The notes under the pieces are model-generated. The model did not search any database. It had not been told where the DNA came from and worked only from the letters and a program-made list of their open reading frames with translations. The position numbers and the translations under genes were made by a program. This document shows positions 35,695 to 47,900 of a stretch of 64,000 bases of DNA, piece after piece (within the stretch, counting starts at the first letter, position 1; every line of letters begins with the position of its first letter). Source of the DNA: Datisca glomerata (taxonomy: Eukaryota > Streptophyta > Magnoliopsida > Cucurbitales > Datiscaceae). Where the stretch lies: the NCBI GenBank assembly GCA_003255025.1, contig QANY01004038.1:739420-803419 (forward strand), in the 5' to 3' direction.

Positions 35695-35900
35695 AGGAGA
35701 GAGTAGGGTTAGCACAAAGACAGATGAGCTTGAGTTCGTAGTAGAGAGAGTGTGTGAAAGACAAGGAGAACGAGAGAAAGAGCTGACATAGATAGATGTT
35801 TTTGTAAAGACATAGAGATAAGAGATAGAGAGAGATAGAAATAGAAAGAGGTAGAGATAGAGATAGAAAGAGGTAGAGATAGATATAGAAAGAGAAAGGT
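35695..35900. repeat. Purine-rich minisatellite (GATAGA-type)
   Basis: About 200 bp of GAGAGA, AGATAGAGAGAGATAG and a repeated block AGAAAGAGGTAGAGATAGA (about 35843-35880). Its complement gives a spurious Leu/Ser-rich minus-strand ORF (35615-36034). Confidence 0.85.
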
Positions 35901-35999
35901 TTCACCCGTGATTTTTTAACGATCATGTTTAACCAAAACGAAAGTAAAATGACGCTATTTCTATATAATAAAATTATAACCATTTTACTGTCGGTTATA

Positions 36000-36213
36000 A
36001 AACCACTTGTACATTGCATTGTAACCGCCGACATATTTTCAAAAATTCTAATTAATATCCTGTACTGGCATTGAAGGGAAACGGTTGGTGTCGGATAGGT
36101 TTTACTGGCGGTTTTAGATCCATTAGTAAAACATTCTTATTCTAAGAATTTTTTCTGGTGGTTTTCTTTCCGCCAGTATCAAACCACTGATACAATTATA
36201 TTTTCTAGTAGTG
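36000..36213 (-). mobile_element. Terminal part of a CACTA element
   Basis: The right end is TTTTCTAGTAGTG (36201-36213), i.e. CACTACTAGAAAA on the minus strand, a classic CACTA terminus. Just inside are repeated subterminal motifs: ACTGGCGGTTTT (36109-36118), CCGCCAGTATCAAACCACTGATAC (near 36171) and related ones. The other terminus was not located, so the element is truncated or diverged. Confidence 0.72.
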
Positions 36214-37329
36214 ATTTCATAGACACGTCTAGGATGCCACCCATCCATCAAACACGTGAGTGTTTTGATATATGATTTTGAATCATGTTCAAAATATATT
36301 ATAATTCTCACATTAATATATTAGGATGCATATGTGCTTTTTAGACATCCAAGTTTAGTAGTTGGGATTTTAAATATTGAGAACAAATAAAACCTACAAT
36401 ATTAATGATTGTTGAGGGATGTTCCAAGTTTACTACTAGTATATATGTACACTACTAGCATGTAAGCCTTGAGGAATGAAGTGATGTTTATAGAAGTGTA
36501 TTCTTTCCATTTTTTCACACTTTTTATCTCTTTGACGAATTCTTTAGAGTGGTAAGTTCTTAAACACTGTAACTTTTGTTCAACTCATTTGTGTGGTGAT
36601 ATTTGTATGTCTTAGGTATTCTACTTGGGTGGTGAGTATGTTTCCCTTTCTATTTATCCTCATACTTCTGTCATTTAGAGAAATAATAATTAGTTTATTT
36701 TTTTAATATAAAATAGATATTATATTTAGAGTAAAAAAACAAATAAAACATATCATCCCTTCGGCCTTAGCAGAGTATCATATATGTAATAACGTTGAGT
36801 TGATGTTTTAGATTTTCATTCATCCAATGCCGCCGCAAACATTCTTCTCGTAGTCTTTTATGATACAAATTTGGACCTCACTTTGCTCCTCCTCCCATCA
36901 TTTTTATTAATGGAACCCGTAACATTTGGATTTCACCATTTTAATTTTGTCAATTAGTCCCTAATCTCCACCCTTCAAAATTGACTGCAATTCAAAGTGC
37001 TTTCATCAGATTTAGGCAATTTTGAGAATAAAAAAACAAATATAAATCAGCCCGAGATGAATCATAAATAAAAAAATTAAAATAATCGCATAAAATAAAT
37101 AGGCTTAGAAACTCATTTTAACAAATCGTAGTTTTTTTTGCACGTCATCAATCATTAATTAATTAAAATGTGATGAGACGATATTACCCCTTATAGATTT
37201 TCAAATATAATTTTATTTTATTTTTCTATTAATTATATCAACATGTTAATTATTTTCTTGTTTATGGCTAATACTGATTATAGAAGATACTAACTAATAA
37301 ACATATTTTATTAATGTATAGCTTTAATT
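36214..37329. other. AT-rich intergenic
   Basis: No gene, RNA or element boundary recognised. Confidence 0.4.
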
Positions 37330-38090
37330 GACTCTTTATATTAAACCAATAGGATGAGTCAATTAATTAGTTGTTGATTATATCAAAATCAAACATTTTC
37401 GAGTTAATCAATGATATATCTTATTGACCCGAAAATGATTCAAACACTCATATAATAGATTGAGAGGATTGATGATCAATTAATCAATAATATATCATTG
37501 GTTGACTAAAAAATGTTTCACATACCCCTATAATAGATTGAAATATTTTTGGGCCAATCAATGAGATGATCATCCAATTGCCCTAATATATTATATGAGC
37601 ATTTAAAAACATATTCAATTCATCTCATTGATTGACCTAAAAATATTTCAAACATCCCTATAATAGGTTTAGGCGATTTGATGATCAGTCAATCAATGAT
37701 ATATCATTAATTGATAAAAAAATATATTTCAAATGCACTTATAATTAGATTGAAACACTTTCGAGTCGATAAATATAATGATCATCTAATCGTCAAATCT
37801 ATTATAGGGGCTTTCAAATATCTTTGACTCATCTCATTGACTGACATAAAAATGTTTCAAGCACCCCTATAATTGATTTGGACGAATGGATTGATCTGTC
37901 AATCAATCAGATGATCATCTAATTACCCCAATCTATTATAGGAGTATTTGAAACATGTTCGACTCATCACATTGATTGACCTTAAAATGTTTCAAACACA
38001 TCTACAGTAGATTTAGAAGAGTTGATTGATCAGTCAATCAATGGTGTATTATTGATTGTCCAAATTTTTTTTTGATTTTAGAGCGCTTTC
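37330..38090. repeat. Complex field of interleaved direct and inverted repeats
   Basis: Four to five diverged copies of a module built from ATTGATTGACCTAAAAATG, TTTCAAACA, CCCCTATAATAGATT and TTGATCAGTCAATCAATGATAT. Copies start near 37417, 37497, 37625, 37845 and 37970. Between them lie inverted pieces (TCTATTATAGGGG, TTTGAAACAT, TCAATCAATGAGATGATCATC). Adjacent direct and inverted modules could fold into long hairpins. No ORF. Confidence 0.7.
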
Positions 38091-38393
38091 TGATGAATTT
38101 TAAAATTCTATTTTTTATTGATGTCAAGCATTAATTGACTTCCTATAATTAATAAAATTTTAAAAATTATTCTGAGCAATAATTACTTCCTCAATTTAAG
38201 TATATTCCATACTGCTATATCAATTATATACCACTGATATACTCAAAAATCTGTCAAACACACTATAATTAAATTATAATCATTTTAGTCTATAATTATT
38301 CACAGTTATAGAAACCTACTATTTACTTAAAACGTTTGAAAAACTAACATTTTTCAAAACACCACGCCTAAAGTTCTCAATTTTTAAAAATTT

Positions 38394-38662
38394 CTCCCAT
38401 CCAGCCCTCCATTCCCCAATTCAGGCCCGACCCTCCAAACCCAGGCCCGTTATTCCCCTTCCCCACCCAGTCCGCCCCCTCACCCCAGCCAACCCACCCC
38501 ACCAAGACTCAACTCCCTACCCAAGCTTCCACCCCTCCCTTTCAGCCCAACCCAGGCCACCCCCCTCCACCAGTCATTCCCGGTCCAGTCTCATGGCCTC
38601 CCCACCCCAACGCCCAAACCCATGCCCCCTCCCCTCCCCCATCGGGCATTTCCCGTTGCACC
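38394..38662. repeat. C-rich, G-poor island
   Basis: About 270 bp dominated by C runs broken by A and T (CCCCTTCCCCACCCAG, CACCCCACCAAG, CCCCCTCCCCTCCCCC), with very abrupt edges into AT-rich DNA. No frame carries a stop inside it, because stop codons lack C; the open frames (Pro/Ser/Thr-rich) are therefore not evidence of a protein. Confidence 0.85.
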
Positions 38663-39827
38663 ATACTCGATCTATTTATTTTCTAACACATGACAAATAA
38701 ATAAATCATTATTATTTTAGTTAATTATATCAAGTAGATTAATCAGTTAGTTAACTAATTAATTAATGTTTTAGTTGAAAATAACTCAACTACCCCAACC
38801 ATTTTCTATTAGCGTCTCACGTAACAAAATCAAAATGATCATAAATCAGAGAAGAGTTAAGTTGTGGTGTTTGTCTATATTTTTTGTGCTGTCTAGTGTT
38901 TCATAGAACTTAGAGTTTCAAGAAATGACAATATAAATACATTAACTACATGACACAATTATATTACATATAATAAATGAAAAATATAATAACATTAAAA
39001 AAATTCTTATTTCAACAAAACCTAAATAATATAAGTACTCTAATTAAAAACATATCATGAATGTATTGAATAGACAACAGAATTATCTTTAAACGTTGCA
39101 TATTTGACTAAAAACCTATATTAAATATAATATGTATTGTATATATGATATATATTTTGCATAATATATACATACTATACATATCTATGATAATTACTAC
39201 AATTCAAACCCTTCATTCATGATCTCCATAATTAATTACTGTAAAATAGTTGTCAAAGGCAAAAATGAAGGTGCATCCCTTATTGTAAAGCTTGTTTTAC
39301 GGGAGTGCATCGTGCAAGATCGGAGCTAATCAGGATAAATTTAGGATTTGAATTGTAGTGAAGTTTGAATTGTAGTGAAGTTCAAAGTAAGGGACTACTA
39401 TCTGGAAAAAATAACATAAGCAGCTAAACCCTAGTGTACTAAATTGTCAAAGTTAAAATATGATAACTAAATTGATAACTTCACTAAATTTGAAATTTTG
39501 AAGAGTATATATAAACACCCACAAAGAATAACTTTTATGACAAGCTGAAAGACATGCGATAATGATCTCTTGGGCCAATCAAAAGAAGTTATTCTTTGGG
39601 GAATTGGCAAAGGGTAATAGATTTAGTCACTAATCTTGCAAGTAATTAACAAATTATTGTTAGAAATGACTCTTTACACTATAATAAGCGTGTTGGAGAG
39701 AGATTATAAAATGACGTATCATGATAGATGAATGATGTGTTTACCAATCTTTAATGGGAAGGTGAAAAGGAGAATTTTCTTCTCCATTTTCATCTTTTCA
39801 CACTACCCTACATTTGAAAAGAACAAC
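38663..39827. other. AT-rich intergenic
   Basis: Low-complexity AT with ATATAT tracts near 39130-39190. No gene recognised. Confidence 0.45.
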
Positions 39828-39832
39828 AAAAT

Positions 39833-40306
39833 TTAGCACATATAAAATACACAGCATGCCACGTATGCAAGGGAGAACCAATCAAGAGAGAATGAGGAGA
39901 TCAACATCGTGACAAAATGAGAAGAAAAGGATCAGAACTGTAGATGTGATCAGACGACTATGATCAATTTGACAGTTGTAAAGAAACACAACCAATGGGG
40001 CAGTTAAAGGAAACAAGCACGATTTGGGACCATGTTTGGTAAAAATCCCACGAACATGGAAATGATTCCACAAACGTGACCATATTACCAAAAGTATAGA
40101 GAAAGTGTAGTCGTGTTTCCAAGAATACGGAAGGGATTTCCATCCTTAGATTGATTCACCAATATTTTGTAAGAGCCTATATAAACAGGTTCAATGTAAA
40201 CAAATGAGATCAATAAAAAAACCAGGCAAATTCTCCAAGAGCTTTAATAGCTCTTCTCTCATTTTGTTGTCGTAGTTTTTTCTGACGTAGTGGAAAATCC
40301 TTTACA
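39833..40306 (+). repeat. 5' LTR of the TAT element
   Basis: Starts TTAGCACATATAAAATAC (the expected TG has become TT) and ends CCTTTACA. A TATA box TATATAAA lies at 40178-40185. It aligns with 50964-51438. Confidence 0.85.
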
Positions 40307-40374
40307 TTTTGATATTTTCATTGAGAGTTGAGAGGAAAGCTTGAGAACCCTAACTCAAAACACTGAACATGCCT

Positions 40375-41500
40375 AGGACCAGGTCTAATACCACCTTGAA
40401 TGAGGGCAACATAGCTGAAAATGAAGATGGTCACGTAGATCAACCAACCCCACAATAGAGATGTTACAGACAATTCTGATTGGGATGCAGGAGATGGGAC
40501 GGAGGCACTATGCAACGGTTGGCAGAATGTGCCAGACTAGATTAATGCGCTTCAGCAAGAAATGGCAAGAACACGCGCTGAAGTCAGTCAGAGTACAAAT
40601 AATGAGGAGCAAGAGATCCGCTCAAAGGAAGACGGACAAGATACGAGGCAGCAGAATAACAAAAATAGTAGAAATGTCAGCAAGAGGATGGAGAAATCCA
40701 GTTTTAGTACCAGACAAAAGAGAGTACGGGTGAGGCTCGTCACCCAAAAATCATAATTGAGGAAGCGGTGGAAGAAATGTTGGAAAGAAAAATGATGGAC
40801 ATGAGGAAACTGAGGAGTGTAGGCAAAACAGATCTCGAATCGCTTACCCGTACTCCACTGAGTCCCAAAATACTGGCAACGCCCGTACCCAAGAAGTTTG
40901 TGGCCCCTAAATTCAAATGCTATAAAGGAAAAACAGACCCAATAGGCCATCTCTAGTGATTCATACAAGTAATGGTACTATACCAACATGAAGATGAGCT
41001 AATGTGTAGGATGTTTCCAATCAGACCTAGTGGAGCTGCTCTAAAATGGCACCATTCCTTCCCTATACATTCGATTACTCACTTCGCTATTATGTCCTAT
41101 ATATTTCTAGAGCAATATTCAACCTACCGCGTGGTTATGGAGGATACAAAGTATCTTCTTACTATTTCCGCCAAAAAAGGAGAGTCACTACATGAATACA
41201 CCCACAAATTTAAGGATGAAATGGAAATAGTAGAAAATTGTGATGATCGGGTTGTGAAACCTCTATCTATGGCAGGATCCTTTCAACGAGCGCAAACTTA
41301 TATTACTCTAGAAGGGGAGAAAATAAGCCTACTGAAAGTGGTTGAATAGAAGATGGGAGAGTCGAGGAAGCAGGAAAGGAGTTTGAGATCCAAGAAGAAA
41401 AGATTCGACAACAGAAAGGTACAATAAAAGAAATGACAGTAAATGAGAAAAGACAAAGTACCAAAGGTGAGATTCAGACAAGGTACACCCTCGAGACAAG
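40375..41500 (+). pseudogene. TAT element gag remnant
   Basis: Fragments on plus include MARTRAEVSQSTNNEEQE (from 40562), CYKGKTDPIGHL (near 40919), MFPIRPSGAALKWHHSF (near 41008) and KKGESLHEYTHKFKDEM (near 41173). These match the order of retrotransposon gag: spacer, DP-x-x-H, MCKxFxxSLxGxAxxWF-like, LxxxxQxxxESLxxYxxRF-like. Stops and frameshifts break it, notably near 40757 and 40957. Confidence 0.75.
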
Positions 41501-41899
41501 GTTTACACGCCGTTGACAATCCGAGTAAACCAAATCCTGGACATGATTAAAGATAAACCTTTGCTGAAGTGACCAACCCGGCTCACAAAAGAACCGCATT
41601 AGAAAGATAAAGACAAGTATTGTTATTTTCAAAAGAGCAGCCAAAATTACACAAAGGACCACTTCCAGATCAAAGACTACATCAATGAGCTAATTAAAGA
41701 CGAGTATATCTGTCAGTTTGTCAAAAAAAGAAGAACAAAAGAGTGACGTTGAAAAAGAGAACCATGGTGATGACAAGCGTTACAATGGGAAGAAACCACT
41801 CCATATAGTCGACACAGTTATCGCACTGACAGAGCAATAATGGACTACCAAAAGGGAAAGAAATATTTACTGTAAAAAGGCGACGCTGGAGAAACGTCT

Positions 41900-42470
41900 G
41901 GAAAGTATTTCAAGTAACATCAGAAATCCCCCGCTGATAGTCGATGACCTGGATTTAGAGCACGACATGTATCATAATGATACTCTTGTCATCTCAATAC
42001 ATGTTGGCAACTACTTACTGAGAAGAGTATTGGTCGACGACGGGAGCATTATGAACAATCTATATTGGGTGACCTTGGAGAAAATGTCAATATGAGAGTA
42101 GGTGCTGCAAGGAACTTCACAGCCATTGATTGGCTTCAACGGAGCCATTAGCTATTCAGAAGGAATCCACGTTCTCCTGGTGAACGTGAAACCCTTTAAC
42201 TACATGACCAAGTTCATGATCTTGAACACGTCATCTCCGTACAATGCCATCTTGGGAAGGATCTGGCTCCATAAAATGAAAGTCGTTCCCTCAAATTTCT
42301 ACCAAGTACAAAAGTATCCATCGCCTAAGGGAATTAAGAAGAGATCAAGTCACTGTCCGTATCTGTTTTGTGATCACATTGGAGTCTACCAGGAAAAAGA
42401 CTGCAAAAAAGGCAGATGGAAAGCAGCCCCCAGGGCAATAACAATCACATGTAGATGGGCAAGATAGCCC
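41900..42470 (+). pseudogene. TAT element protease remnant
   Basis: The stretch TLVISIHVGNYLLRRVLVDDGS (about 41983-42048) is the retroviral-type aspartic protease start; the usual D-T/G-G-S is DDGS here. It is followed by the flap-like region LQGTSQPLIGFNGAI (42105 on) and SPYNAILGRIWLHKMKVVPS. A stop after MSI near 42094 interrupts it. Confidence 0.75.
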
Positions 42471-42559
42471 GAGATACGAGGCGAGAGAGGAATCATAACT
42501 CGTGTTCCTTGAAGAAGGAACGTAGAAGATGACAAACATCGATACTCACCTCGAGAAAG

Positions 42560-43254
42560 AAGAAAAAGAAAGATTGTTAGACTTCCTGTGAAAAAACAAG
42601 GATGTATTAAGTACTAAACACATGAGAAGCCTGGTATTCCTAAGGAAATTATTTACCACAAATTGAACACGAATCCAACTATAAAGCCAGTAGGAAATTT
42701 TATGAATAAATTAAAAGTTGTTTTTCCCCAGTATGGAATAATGCATTCAAAGAAGAAGTGAGGAAGCTCCTAGCAGTTGGTTTCATTCAGGAAGTCGATT
42801 ACCCGGAGTGGCTGACCAATGTGGTGATGTTGCGTAAGAAAATTGACAAATGGAGGATTTGTGTGGAATTCATCGACTTAAACAAAGCATGCCCCAAATA
42901 TGATTATTCATTGCCAAGGATAGATCAGATGTTCAACGTAACTTTGGGACATGAACTTATCAGCTTTATGGATGCTTACTCTGGATACAATCAGGAAAAA
43001 AATTCCAACCCGATCACGAAAGTCTTATTTCATTACTGAATATGATATCTACTGTAATGAGGCTATGCCTTTTGGCTTGAAAAACGCAAGTATAACTTAT
43101 CAGAGGCTTGTGAACAAAGTCTTTCCTGGACGGATCGAAAGAAACAAGGAAGTCTGTGTAGATGATATGTTAGTCAAAATCAAGGAATGAGGAGACCATA
43201 TCCGAGATCTTGAAGAGGCTTTTTCAGTCTTAAGGAGAAATTCCATGAAGCTGA
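42560..43254 (+). pseudogene. TAT element reverse transcriptase, 5' part
   Basis: Readable RT blocks: VRKLLAVGFIQEVDYPEW, KWRICVEFIDLNKACPK, LISFMDAYSGYNQ, CNEAMPFGLKNASITYQRLVNKVF. The catalytic box is CVDD at 43155-43166, with Cys in place of the usual Tyr. A frameshift lies near 43000. The frame is cut at 43254 by the solo LTR and resumes at 45056. Confidence 0.85.
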
Positions 43255-45055
43255 TGTTGAAATTATGTCCATAAAGTAGGGTGTAATAACTTTTTATAAG
43301 TAATCAATTATTTATTCACATTTATGTATTACTGAATTTTATGAATAAATTAAAAGTTTCATTTTATTGAAGTGTGTTTGTAATTTACTTAAGTCCTGAA
43401 ACTATTATCAAAGTAAGAAGAGTAAAAACCAAGCAATCTTCCAAACAAACTCTTCTGAGATAGTTCAAAATGTTATTCGCAGTCTTAGAATCGATTGAGC
43501 AATCGAATCAAACTATGACTGTTAGATTGAACCAAAGGATGTCGGTCTCGAGACATAAGAGTGGAAGACTCTAACGGTTGACCTAGATATGTTATCAAAT
43601 ATATTGATTAGACCAGTAACCATTTAGTTTAGAGCAAAATCATTTATTTAGCGCTGAATCTAATTGTTACACTTTTAGGATATTTTCATTATTACCTTAA
43701 TCTTGAGGTGAATACGAAACTTGACTTAGTTACTTGAGATCTTTGATATGCCAAATAAGTGAGTTTAAATTACCGGACAATACCTCGGTTGTTGGGACCG
43801 TGATTCAACTATATTGGAGTTGTGTGATTCACATATATGAAATTCATGATAAGATTACAAAAGCAACAATACCACCTTATGTTTTATTTATGGGTGTGTG
43901 AATTAATAAATCGGGCCTGGTACTCGGTGACATGATTCATTGAACAATACATGGTGATCTATATGATACACTTCACTGTTATGTCTTTCTTATTCATAGT
44001 CAATAAATGAGTTAAAGAAATAGTAACTAGATGGGTAAAATTGTAATTTTATATACCGCTCTTGTTACTGATATTCATGAAGGATAATATTGTAAAATAT
44101 TCTATGGACCATGAAATATAAATGTTTATTTGTACCCAGAAAATGTAGCGCGTATGAATCGAGAATTCTATCCACATCAGGCCTATAGTGAAGTCGTACA
44201 CTGTCAGAATTAAATATGTCAAGAATTTATAAAGACAAATTAACTGGGTATTTGAATCCCATACTTTTATTCATGTGGGTTCATTCGGTCTCAGGAGTAG
44301 CTCATAAGGACATGGATGAGAAACAATGATAGTTGTACAAAAAATGTATTTTGGATCAAGGTACACTTCCTGAATCCTATATGAGATGGAGGTCATTGCT
44401 AAATTAGTGAATAGAAAATTTATGTTCAAATTAATTATTTTGTTAGTTTCTAATTATTAGATAATTATTAAATAAAAAAATTAATTAATTAATTGATAGT
44501 GGTCAATTTAATTCGTCAATTTGGACTAATGAATCTTAACACAATTTTTGGCTCTAAGAGAGATGTAAAAATCACACATCGAAGAGCAGGGAGAGGGAAA
44601 ATTTCAAATCAAATAAGGGATTGCATCCTTATCTCTATTTCTAACGTTATCTCTAAGTGTGTTAATTAGTTGTCGTCGATTTGATAGTAGGGGAGGACAA
44701 AAAAATTATTTTCTCTTCTAATCGTTGTTTTGAGAACCCACACTCAATTCCTACAAAATTCTTGAGAGATTTACTTCTCATTCTAACGAGTGGTTACCTG
44801 TTTAAGGATCAATTGATAGTTATGCGAATCTCAAAAATGAAGAATTGGATCCCGCTAAATCAGAGTTTCTCCATTAAATTAAAATGTATAAATTGTTTCA
44901 ATATTTTCTCGATACGTTTATATGATTATGTATGTTCATTGATTGGTTTTGTGTTAATTTGATTAAACGTTTGTATGAAAATATTTTTTATATTCTGCCC
45001 ATGAATTAGTCATGGTTCATTAATTTTTCTTCAAAATCTAAAGCCCGATCCAACA
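43255..45055 (+). repeat. Solo LTR of the copia I family, nested in the TAT RT
   Basis: Starts TGTTGAAATTATGTCC and ends CCCGATCCAACA. It is homologous, in opposite orientation, to the LTRs at 25356-26688 and 32230-33520 (for example TTTTATGAATAAATTAAAAG, CTCATTCTAACGAGTGG, TTAGTCATGGTTCA). Flanks are GCTGA (43250-43254) and GTTGA (45056-45060), a target duplication with one mismatch. Removing the LTR and one duplication copy restores the RT reading context. At about 1801 bp it is the longest version of this LTR here. No internal copia sequence remains, as expected after recombination between two LTRs. Confidence 0.87.
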
Positions 45056-46140
45056 GTTGAATCCAGAAAAATGCACGTTTGGAGTAGCCGTGGGAAAATT
45101 CCTTGGGCACCTAGTAACATAGCGAGGAATAGAAGTAAATCCAGACCAGGTCAAAGCAATCATGTAGATGAAGTCTCCAAAGTACCGGAAAGAAATATAA
45201 GGGTTGACAGGAAGACTAGTTACCCTGAACAGATTCATTTCACGATCTATGGATAAATGTAGAGCATTCTTAAAAAAATTAAGAAAGAATTATGTGAATG
45301 GATGGAACGAAAAATGTGAGGAGGCTAAGGATCGAGGAATATTTAACAACTTCCCCTCTGCACTCAAAATCGATACGGGGTGAACAACTCCTGTTGTATG
45401 TTGTGTTTCTGAAATAGCCGTTAGCGTCATACTCATCAGAGAAGAGGAAAGAAAATAAAAGCTTGTATACTTTGTAAGCAAGAGTCTGCTGGCAGCTAAA
45501 ACAAAGTACAAAAGAATTGTAAAGTTAGTATTGACAATTGCAACTGCTACGAGAAAGTTGAGACTATATTTCTAGGCGCATAGTATTAAAATGTTAATAA
45601 ACTCACTTGTTAAGAGTCTCTTGCACTCTCCAGAGGTGAGTGGAGGATGGCGAAGTGGTTAATCAAATTAAGTCAGTACAAAATTCACTATGACCCTAAA
45701 ACTTCCATCAAGGGGCAAGCACTGGTATATTTTGTTGCAGATTTCACTAGGAAAAAAACTAACCAGGAACCCCAGAAAAAAGTTGAGAACATACCTTGGA
45801 AGTTGTATGTCGATGGAGCTTCAAACATCAAAGGAGCAGGAGTATGGGTAGTAGCTGAAACCCCATTTAGAGAAACGTTAGAGCATTCTATATCCTTCGG
45901 TTTCAATGCATCAAACAGTGAAGTAGAATATGAAGCATTGATTGTAGGAATATCTTTACTACGGGAATATGAGGTAAGTGAAAATATTCTACGATTCTAT
46001 GTTGATTGTGAAACAAGTCACATGAGAATATGTGGCTAAAGATGAAAGAATGGTGAGCTATCCATAATGTGTGAAGGATGTACTAAGTTTGTTAAAAAGC
46101 TATGAAATCCAGTAGATCCCAAGAACTGAGAACAGACACG
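45056..46140 (+). pseudogene. TAT element RT end and RNase H region
   Basis: RT resumes with NPEKCTFGVAVGKFLGHLV (near 45060-45117). The retroviral RNase H part is broken (SLLAAKTKYKRIVKL near 45480). A second RNase H-like domain begins at WKLYVDGASNIKGAGVWV (45800 on) and continues to EVEYEALIVGISLL. This extra domain is typical of TAT-lineage elements. Stops remain in every frame. Confidence 0.8.
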
Positions 46141-47440
46141 CTGACGCGTTGGCAAATTTGGGGTTAGCATTGCAATTCCCATCCAAAAGAAACGTGCATG
46201 TAGAAAAACAATGCGTCTTGCACCCATGGAACAATATAGCTGATGTGGAGGTTGAAAGGGAGCCTAGCTGGCCAGATAACGTAATCCACTATCTAGAGAA
46301 GAAAGTACTTCTAGAAGTTAAACTTCTTTTGAAGAAAGTGCAACAACAGAGCGCCAGGTACACTTTGATAAACAAATTATTGTATAAAAAATATTTTACT
46401 GGTCCATACTTAAAATCCTTAAAGGAAAATGAGGCCCAGTAAGTTTTGGCTGAAATTCACGAAGGGATATGCGATAATCACACTAGAGGTAGGTCGTTAG
46501 CCCACAAAGTCTTAAATGAAGGATTTTATTGGCCCAGAATGTACCAAGATGCCAAATGATATGTGAAGAGCTGTGATAAATGCCAACGTTTCGCTCCAAT
46601 CACTAAGATGCTCTTGGTGAACTTAAAACAATGATAAGTCCGTGGTCTTTCATGCAGTGAGCACTTGACATCGTTGGTCCGCTTCCAATGGCACCAGCCT
46701 AGAAACGTTTTTATCAGTATCTATAGACTACTTCACCAAACGAATCAAGGATGAAGCTTTCACTAGACTATAGAAAGAAGAAGTGAAATGATTTCTGTGG
46801 AAGAATATAATATAAAGATTCGAGATACCGAAGATACTCATTTTAGACAACTGACTTTAGTTCACAGGAAAAATGGTAATAACTTTATGCGAAGGGCTAA
46901 AGATCACTAATCAGTGCTCTACTTCATACTATATAAAGGGAAACAGGCAAGCAGAAAGGTCAAATCGAATCACACTTGACAAACTGAAGAAGCGTTTGTA
47001 ATCGGAGAAATAGAAATGGGTAGAAGAACTACCGAAAATGTTATGGGCATACAAAACTACTCCTAGAGAAACAACGGGAGAAAAGACATTCACTTTAGCA
47101 TTTGGAGTGGAAGCGGTGATTCTTGTTGAAATTGAGAGCGCAACTATAAGATCAACACTAGATGGACAACAAAATGAAGAACTCGTTAAAAGAATCATTG
47201 ATCAATTAGAAGAATGAAGAGAATCATCCCTAATCTGAAAGGCCCATTACAACTAGAAAATGAAGGCTTACTTTAAAAAAAGAGTACATAAACGGGAATT
47301 TGTGAAAGGCGATATGGTATTAAGAAAGGCCTTACAGACAGAAGGAAAGCTCAGGCCGACATGGGAAGGGCCATATATCGTCAACAGGGTAAGTGGAGGC
47401 GGATACTTTAAAAACCGTGAAATGCAGCTCATTTAAAGAA
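46141..47440 (+). pseudogene. TAT element integrase remnant
   Basis: Zinc-binding region: EIHEGICDNHTRG, then CDKCQRFAP (about 46570-46596). The core is broken (IDYFTK near 46720; AERSNRITLDKLKK near 46950). It is followed by KTTPRETTGEKTFTLAFGVEAVI (47054-47120) and the C-terminal part (GDMVLRKA-like near 47310; TWEGPYIV near 47358). It matches the remnant at 1-1110. Numerous stops. Confidence 0.8.
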
Positions 47441-47574
47441 GTACTTTATTTAACAATTGTAAAACACATTATAGTGAATATTTTCCCATGGATTTTTCCC
47501 GCAAAGGGTTTTTCGCGTAAAAATTCTTCGTGTCAAATCTATCTCCTTTTTTATAGCAGCAATAAAAATAAGTG

Positions 47575-47900
47575 CATAAGTTCTTGGGAGAGGTAGTTCA
47601 TAAGTCCTACTCCTAGAAGGAACTAATGGCGTAAGACCTTGGAAGGGGTAGTTCATAAGGCATACTCCCAGAAGAAATTAAGGGTATAAGTTATTGGGAT
47701 GAGAAATTCATAAGTTCGACTCCCAGAAGGATCTAAAACGTTAGTCTTTGAGATGAACAGTTTATAAGTCATACTCCTATAAGTAACTAAGGGTGTAATT
47801 CATTGAGAGAGGTAGTTCATAAGTCTTACTCCTAGAAGGAACTAAGGAAATTAGTCATTGGGAAGGGCAGTTCACAAGCTCTACTCTCAAAAGAAACAAA
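47575..47900 (+). repeat. Tandem repeat array downstream of TAT integrase
   Basis: About five to six copies of a unit of roughly 60 bp built on TTGGGAGAGGTAGTTCATAAG, then TCCTACTCC, then TAGAAGGAACTAA. Non-coding. It has the same position in the element as the array at 1185-1815, with a different unit. Confidence 0.8.

Noticed and set aside
35615..36034. 139-codon minus-strand ORF rich in Leu, Ser and Tyr, resembling a membrane protein
   Set aside because: Produced by the complement of the GATAGA/GAGAGA minisatellite and adjacent AT-rich DNA.
38394..38662. Long open frames in all three plus-strand frames, Pro-rich protein
   Set aside because: Stop codons contain no C, so a C-rich stretch is open by composition alone. 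No start context or homologous domain.
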